Program-made: the position numbers and the translations under genes
The notes under the pieces: generated by a model
Database searches by the model: none
Told to the model about the DNA's origin: nothing
What the model saw: only the letters and a program-made list of their open reading frames with translations
Assembly (NCBI GenBank): GCA_038239305.1
Contig: JBBSEW010000054.1
Coordinates: forward strand, 1-27,269
Source: JALYUA01 sp038239305
GTDB taxonomy: Bacteria; Acidobacteriota; Thermoanaerobaculia; UBA5066; Gp7-AA6
Reading direction: 5' to 3'
Length of the DNA stretch: 27,269 nt
Shown: piece by piece, positions 23,346 to 27,269 of the stretch
Position numbering within the stretch: the first letter of the stretch is position 1
Layout: each line of letters starts with the position of its first letter

Positions 23346-23599
23346 TCGCTCTGCGTCTCCTGTCGCGGCCTGGCTGCGGGATGTGCGACGCGATGCGCGC
23401 GCGCGTGGACGAGCTCCTGGGGGACCGGCCCCGCGTGTGGGAAGTGATCAACATCGATTCCGAGCCCGATCTCGCCCGGCGGTTCTCGGAGGTGATCCCG
23501 ATTCTCTACGTCAACGGACGCGTCTTCGCGAAGACCCGGCTCCCGCCGTTAGCGACGAAGACGCGGCTCTTCCGTGCCGCCGCGAGGGCTTCTCTCTAG
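23342..23599 (+). CDS. Glutaredoxin-like (DUF836-type) small thiol protein
   Basis: The 85-residue thioredoxin-fold protein has a CGMC redox motif (12-15) after the first strand and the cis-proline segment VIPILYVNGR (51-60). This layout matches the glutaredoxin-like DUF836 family. It may reduce disulfides or glutathione-type adducts, but the partner is unknown. The start is GTG in a GTGA overlap with pgsA. It ends 8 bp from the convergent protease gene with no terminator visible between them. Confidence 0.83.
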   Translation: MIALRLLSRPGCGMCDAMRARVDELLGDRPRVWEVINIDSEPDLARRFSEVIPILYVNGRVFAKTRLPPLATKTRLFRAAARASL

Positions 23600-23607
23600 C
23601 CTACCGA

Positions 23608-26235
23608 CTAGAAGGCGGAGACATCCGCGAAGCTCGTGAGCGCGCCCGCCGGACTGGTGTAGTGGCGGGCCGCACCGGTCGTTGTGTCCGTCACGGTGAT
23701 CGTGTAACCGACGTCCGAGAGAGCGCCCGAGAAGACCCAGAACCGACCGTTGAACGCGCGGCCATCGACGACCTTGACGACGAGCTCGACGTTATTCGCG
23801 GTGAAGAACCAGAAGTAACCCGTGTCGGTCGTCAGCGGCACGGCGAATCCGGATCCGCTCGTGCTCTGTGCAGGGACCTGCCAGTCGACGGCTACGCGGA
23901 ACCGCCCGGCATTCAGGCAGAGCGCGTTGAGCGAAGCCGTGCACGGGCTCGCATCCGCCTCGGTCGACGAGAAGTCGGCGGGCGGGGGGGAAGCCGGTTT
24001 CTTCTGCAAGGTGCCTGTGTCGCTTGCAGATCCGGAGGGAGCGAATGCCGACGTATCCGCGTAGCTCTGCAGCTGCCCTTGAGGGTTGAAGTACGCGCGT
24101 TCCACGCCCGTCTGCGTGTCGCTGACGAGCACCGTGTACTCGACGTTCGAGAGGGCTCCCGAGAAGAACCAGAAGCGGTCGTTCACCGGACGTCCGTCGA
24201 CGAGCTTGACGATCAGCTCGACGTTGTTGGAGGTGAAGAACCAGAAGTATCCCGTGTCCCCCGTCAGCGCCACCGGGTTGCCGATGCCGCTCGTCCCTTG
24301 CGTTGGAACGCTCCACGTCGCCGTCACGCGGAACCGCCCGGCGTTCAGGCAGAGGGCCCCCGCTCCGCAGCCGGCGACGTTCACGAGAAGTGTCGTGACG
24401 GAGGATCCGTTCGCATTCCGGACGGTCAACGACACCGTATACGTTCCGGCTGCCGCGAAAGTGTGCGCAGGATTTTGGAGGACGGACGTGTTGGCGCTCC
24501 CGGAAGCGGAGTCGCCGAAGCTCCACAGCCAGGTGTCCGGGGAGCCCGTCGACGAGTCCGTGAACTGGACGGATGAGCCCGGCGCCGGCGCGAGAGGCGA
24601 GAAGGAAAACGCGGAAGAAGGGGCCGTCCCGGCGCCGCCGGGCGAGAGCGTGATGACGCGCGTAGCGGAGGAGGATCCGCCAGCGTTGGTCACGGTGAGC
24701 GTTACGTTGCGCGAGCCCGCCGAGGCAAAAACGTGCGCGGGGTTCTGCGCGGTCGACGATGTTCCGTCCCCGAAGCTCCAGAGCCACGCCGTGGGCCCTC
24801 CGGTCGAGCCGTCTACGAAGAAAACGGTCTGCCCGGCTCGGGGAGAGGTGGGCGTGAACGAGAACGCCGCGAGGGGAGGCGGGGGAGTGACGGCGCCGGT
24901 GCCGTAGTAGTACTGGATCGCCTGGACGTCGTCGGTCTGGGGAGAAGACGGGTGGCTCGCCGGAAGGATCGAGTGCATCACGGCCGCGCTCTGGTCGGCG
25001 GTCGTGGTCGTCGAATGTCGGCTCGGTGGGTCGTCGGAATGGCCGAGGCCGAGCGTGTGGCCGAGCTCGTGGAGCACGGCGGTGCGAAACGTCGCCGAGG
25101 AGTAGCAGCCGCCCGTGACCTTCCGCATCCAGACGTTCCCCGACGACGGCGCGAAGAAGTCTCCGTCGCCTTTGAAGGTCGGGGCGGAGCGCGAGGAACC
25201 CGGACCGCCGTACCCGATGATGCCGCCGCTCGTGCAGGGGAGAGGATCGGTCCACGCTCCCGGCTCCGATGTCACGTCCAGGTGGACGACCACCGGTCCC
25301 GAGCCCGAGGAAGTGCTGTAGCGCACGTCCGTCCCGGGAACGGCATGCCACTGCGCCGCTCCGTTCTGGACCGCGGACACACCGTCCGAGCCGTCCGACA
25401 GTCCCGTCTGGGTGCCGCTCGCGGAGATGATGGCGCCGGGTGAGAGGGCCGTGTCCCAGTACCATCGGAACTGGGAGCCCGTGCCCTCAACGCCGCCGAT
25501 GTTGACCCACAGCGGATGTTTGACGGCGGGCCGGGTTGTCGGCGCGAGGGCGTTGAGGGCTCCGGCCGGCGTCGCATAGAGAGTCGGCGCCGCCGTCGCG
25601 CCGGCCGCGGCCCCGCGTAGCGACGCCAGAAAGGATCCCGCGTCGCGCAGCTCGCGAGGGCGCGCGATCGTGGCGGTCTGTAATGCCTGCGCTGTCTGTG
25701 GAGCGAGAATCCGAGTGGGACGATTTGAGGCGAGGTCGTCCTCGTCGTCCGAAAAAACGGGCCGCACCGCGAAGGCCCTGCCGGACGCGTCGCGGAGCAG
25801 GTCGAATTTCGAGAGGCCGAATTCGGTGAGAGAGAACCCCCCGTCGGCGGGAGCCAGGACCAGGACGACTTCGCCTTCTTCCGCGAACTCGGGGGTGCCG
25901 GGAATCCGATACGCCTCGGCTCCGTCCACGCCGCCGGGAAGGTCGAGCTCGAACATGTCGCCGGGAAGGAGAGCCGTGCCGCGGATGGCCTCGAGCACGC
26001 GGAGAGTCGTGGCGGTCGAAAGAATGTCCGCGCCCCCATCGGGGAGAGAGGAGTGGCGTACCTGCCGGGACACGACCCGGGCGCGCACGATAATGGGAGA
26101 GCGCCGCGCGAGGTCCGCGTCGGAGAGCGGAAGGTAGCTCGCCGCGGAGATCAGCCGGGGCGTCAGAAGAGCCAAGGCCGCGAGGGCGATACCGAGCCCG
26201 GAAGAGAGCGGCGCGTACCGGCCGCGGACTGTCAT
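23608..26235 (-). CDS. Secreted zinc metalloprotease (matrixin-like) with two PKD domains and tandem C-terminal repeats
   Basis: The 875-residue protein begins with a signal peptide (about 1-32). An N-terminal region of mixed strands (33-240) is followed by a metalloprotease domain with the metzincin zinc site HELGHTLGLGH (389-399) and a likely Met-turn at Met420 (AVMHS). Two PKD domains (about 455-530 and 541-620) each carry WLWSFGD and NPAH.F signatures. The C terminus is two copies of a 104-residue module (628-731 and 772-875) sharing LCLNAGRFRV, DTGYFWFFT, NNVEL and RFWxFSGALS. The second module ends the protein exactly. The modules may serve surface attachment or secretion. A promoter is visible upstream. 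It is convergent with the long housekeeping run. Confidence 0.9.
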   Translation of the reverse strand: MTVRGRYAPLSSGLGIALAALALLTPRLISAASYLPLSDADLARRSPIIVRARVVSRQVRHSSLPDGGADILSTATTLRVLEAIRGTALLPGDMFELDLPGGVDGAEAYRIPGTPEFAEEGEVVLVLAPADGGFSLTEFGLSKFDLLRDASGRAFAVRPVFSDDEDDLASNRPTRILAPQTAQALQTATIARPRELRDAGSFLASLRGAAAGATAAPTLYATPAGALNALAPTTRPAVKHPLWVNIGGVEGTGSQFRWYWDTALSPGAIISASGTQTGLSDGSDGVSAVQNGAAQWHAVPGTDVRYSTSSGSGPVVVHLDVTSEPGAWTDPLPCTSGGIIGYGGPGSSRSAPTFKGDGDFFAPSSGNVWMRKVTGGCYSSATFRTAVLHELGHTLGLGHSDDPPSRHSTTTTADQSAAVMHSILPASHPSSPQTDDVQAIQYYYGTGAVTPPPPLAAFSFTPTSPRAGQTVFFVDGSTGGPTAWLWSFGDGTSSTAQNPAHVFASAGSRNVTLTVTNAGGSSSATRVITLSPGGAGTAPSSAFSFSPLAPAPGSSVQFTDSSTGSPDTWLWSFGDSASGSANTSVLQNPAHTFAAAGTYTVSLTVRNANGSSVTTLLVNVAGCGAGALCLNAGRFRVTATWSVPTQGTSGIGNPVALTGDTGYFWFFTSNNVELIVKLVDGRPVNDRFWFFSGALSNVEYTVLVSDTQTGVERAYFNPQGQLQSYADTSAFAPSGSASDTGTLQKKPASPPPADFSSTEADASPCTASLNALCLNAGRFRVAVDWQVPAQSTSGSGFAVPLTTDTGYFWFFTANNVELVVKVVDGRAFNGRFWVFSGALSDVGYTITVTDTTTGAARHYTSPAGALTSFADVSAF
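23611..24354 (-). repeat. Tandem 104-codon repeat at the 3' end of the protease gene
   Basis: Residues 628-731 (24043-24354) and 772-875 (23611-23922) are homologous modules with a 40-residue low-complexity linker between them. Similarity is high at protein level, so duplication appears to be in-gene. Confidence 0.85.
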
Positions 26236-26269
26236 GGAACCCCCGGAAGTTGGCTTGGATTGCTCCCCA

Positions 26270-26298
26270 AGTTTAGCCGCCGCTCCCGAGTCTGTCCA
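26270..26298 (-). promoter_or_regulatory. Sigma70-like promoter of the protease gene
   Basis: On the minus strand TGGACA (26293-26298) is followed after 17 bp by TAAACT (26270-26275), close to the -35 and -10 consensus. The start of transcription would lie about 28 nt before the ATG at 26235. Confidence 0.5.
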
Positions 26299-26325
26299 TC
26301 GGTTGCACGTACGCGGGAAGTTGCC

Positions 26326-26388
26326 GCCCCCCGGACCTCCGCCCCCCGGACCTCCGCCCCCCGGACGTTGTCGCCCCCCGGACGTTCC
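26326..26388. repeat. GC-rich 15-17-bp tandem repeat
   Basis: Four units: two identical GCCCCCCGGACCTCC copies (26326-26340, 26341-26355), then two variants with GACGTT at their ends (26356-26372, 26373-26388). The array runs into the -35 to -10 spacer of the tRNA-Gly promoter. Confidence 0.8.
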
Positions 26389-26396
26389 GGTATATT
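26368..26396 (+). promoter_or_regulatory. Promoter of tRNA-Gly
   Basis: TTGTCG (26368-26373) and TATATT (26391-26396) are separated by exactly 17 bp, and the tRNA begins 11 bp further on. The -35 and spacer are made of the tandem repeat. Confidence 0.6.
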
Positions 26397-26406
26397 CGCC
26401 GCCGCC

Positions 26407-26481
26407 GCGGGCATAGTTCAGCGGTAGAACGCCAGCTTCCCAAGCTGGATGTCGCCGGTTCGATCCCGGTTGCCCGCTCCA
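26407..26481 (+). tRNA. tRNA-Gly (anticodon CCC)
   Basis: The acceptor stem GCGGGCA (26407-26413) pairs with TGCCCGC (26471-26477). The D arm contains AGTTCAGCGGTAGAA. The anticodon stem CCAGC/GCTGG encloses TTCCCAA, giving anticodon CCC, and the T arm has GGTTCGATCCC. The 3' CCA is encoded (26479-26481). It reads GGG codons. A copy of the structured element starts 3 bp after the CCA. Confidence 0.97.
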
Positions 26482-26483
26482 CC

Positions 26484-26666
26484 GTCGCCTCCGCGGAAAG
26501 AGGGGTCTCGGCTTTGCCGACCGGCGTCCGGCTCGCGCGGATGCGCGCTCGACCGGGCGCCTGACCGCTCTTTCCGCTCCGGCTCCCGCCGCGCAGGCCT
26601 CCTCCTTCCCGTTGGTCAGGAGACTTCCTGTGCGGCGAGCTTAAGTGCCGTCGAGGCTCGTCGAGG
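26484..26666 (+). repeat. Dispersed structured element, copy 2 (candidate structured RNA/3' element)
   Basis: It opens with GTCGCCTCCGCGG, like the units of copy 1. Hairpins: TCGGC/GCCGA with loop TTT (26508-26520); GCGCG/CGCGC with loop GATG (26535-26548), flanked by CGGCTC and TCGACCG exactly as in copy 1. The long hairpin has GCTC (26582-26585), a CC bulge and a 10-bp arm (26588-26597) that pairs with 26627-26636 and GAGC (26637-26640). One pair in the long stem is G-T, which pairs only if the plus strand is the RNA. The loop keeps CCTCCTTCCC and GGTCAGGAGACT. The non-coding stretch after it, to 26856, shows no gene. Confidence 0.7.
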
Positions 26667-26856
26667 TCGCTTTCGTTCGGACGGGATCTGCGCTGCGCGC
26701 ACCGGCCTGCGGCTCGACTGTGGCCTCGACCGCGGGACTGATCCTGTCCTCTCTTTCGCTCCCTAGCGCGGCAGCGCGACTCGCGTCGGGATCTCTTGTC
26801 ACCTGGAGAGAGCTGTCCATCTTTTCAGCTACCATGGCGAGAAGCGGAGAGTCACC

Positions 26857-27269
26857 ATGCGGCTCGCCATCGGTGAGTGGGTATTCGACTCGGACACACG
26901 CGAAGTGGTCCGGGCCGGCCTTCCCGTGTCCATCTCGCCCAAGGCCTTCGCCCTGCTGGAGCTCTTGATTCGCAGGCGGCGCAAGGCGCTCTCCCGGGCC
27001 GAGATCCACGAGCACCTGTGGCCCGGTACCTTCGTCTCTCCGGCGAACCTGGCGAACCTGGTCGCCGAGTTACGCGCGGAGCTCGGTGACGATGCCCGCG
27101 ATCCGCGGATCATCCGAACAGTCCCGCGCTTCGGCTATGCGTTTCAAGCCGACGCGGCCGCCCCGCCGGGCCAGCCCGCCGGGCGATCTTTTGCGGCGTT
27201 CGTCTGCCGTCTGGTGTGGGGCCACCGGGAGATTGCTCTCGAGCCCGGCGACAATCTGATCGGGCGCGA
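26857..27269 (+). CDS. Winged-helix (OmpR/ToxR-type) regulator with FHA domain (partial, 3' end beyond window)
   Basis: The 137 visible residues begin with a Trans_reg_C winged helix: an N-terminal strand, FALLELLIRRRRKALSRAEI, LWPGTFVSPANLANLVAEL as recognition region, and the wing IIRTVPRFGYAF (86-97). A Pro/Gly/Ala linker follows. Then comes the start of an FHA domain, CRLVWGHREIALEPGDNLIGR, cut just after the GR motif that binds phosphothreonine peptides. No receiver domain precedes the helix. Such proteins join Ser/Thr kinase signalling to transcription; the kinase at the other end of the window is only a possible partner. GGAG lies about 7 nt before the ATG at 26857. Confidence 0.88.
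   Translation, partial: MRLAIGEWVFDSDTREVVRAGLPVSISPKAFALLELLIRRRRKALSRAEIHEHLWPGTFVSPANLANLVAELRAELGDDARDPRIIRTVPRFGYAFQADAAAPPGQPAGRSFAAFVCRLVWGHREIALEPGDNLIGR

Noticed and set aside
24086..24907. 273-codon plus-strand frame opposite the protease
   Set aside because: Antisense shadow of the PKD and repeat region; no ribosome site or motif.
23792..25465. 557-codon minus-strand frame within the protease gene
   Set aside because: It is another frame of the same strand, Arg-rich, without motifs; the protease frame has zinc site, PKD domains and repeats.
26407..27269. tRNA-associated genomic island
   Set aside because: No integrase or direct repeat of the tRNA 3' end is visible, and the next gene is an ordinary regulator.

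Overview
The window is GC-rich, densely coded bacterial DNA. Gene content and protein style suggest an Acidobacteriota-like soil or environmental bacterium, possibly of the Thermoanaerobaculia/Holophagae type. The pointers are zinc-ribbon Ser/Thr kinases, ToxR-type wHTH-FHA regulators, secreted PKD proteases with a 'CLNAGRF...FWVFSGAL' tail repeat, and a response regulator with a long acidic linker. This placement is inferred from recalled family style, not from a search.

Layout. (1) 1-2781: the N-terminal half of a zinc-ribbon Ser/Thr kinase (minus strand, cut by the window edge), a Ham1/ITPase-type nucleotide pyrophosphatase, a conspicuous AT-rich hairpin, a MOSC-domain protein, and a free-standing cobalamin-binding subunit of a methylmalonyl-CoA-type mutase. 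(2) 2873-9371: a leucine/isovalerate catabolic cluster. It holds the methylcrotonyl-CoA carboxylase carboxyltransferase (liuB), methylglutaconyl-CoA hydratase (liuC), the carboxylase alpha subunit split into a biotin carboxylase and a biotin-carrier gene, and HMG-CoA lyase (liuE). Together they take 3-methylcrotonyl-CoA to acetoacetate and acetyl-CoA; isovaleryl-CoA dehydrogenase (liuA) is not in the window. The cluster is not a tight operon: it is broken up by structured repeats, periodic repeats, an inverted repeat around liuC and a small zinc-ribbon gene on the other strand. (3) 9459-11135: a response regulator with a repeat-rich linker. (4) 11329-23599: a co-directional housekeeping run, valS-birA-coaX-unknown-TrmA/RlmD-like-comEC-miaA-hfq-TPR lipoprotein-pgsA-glutaredoxin. 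Many junctions are 4-bp GTGA/ATGA overlaps. BirA would biotinylate the carrier protein of region 2. (5) 23608-26235 (minus): a secreted zinc metalloprotease with two PKD domains and two C-terminal repeats. (6) 26326-27269: GC-rich tandem repeats overlapping a promoter, tRNA-Gly(CCC), a second copy of the structured element, and the start of a wHTH-FHA regulator cut by the window edge.

The most unusual signal is a dispersed structured element with copies at about 4481-4792 (after liuB) and 26484-26666 (after tRNA-Gly). Its hairpins have different stem sequences but keep pairing, and the flanks and loops are conserved. This is compensatory change visible within one window, and a G-U pair favours a plus-strand RNA. 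Other points of interest are a 37-bp inverted repeat (36/37) flanking liuC, an AT-rich long hairpin at 1508-1552, -10-like TANNNT boxes 6-9 nt before several start codons (possible leaderless transcripts), and the split carboxylase alpha subunit.
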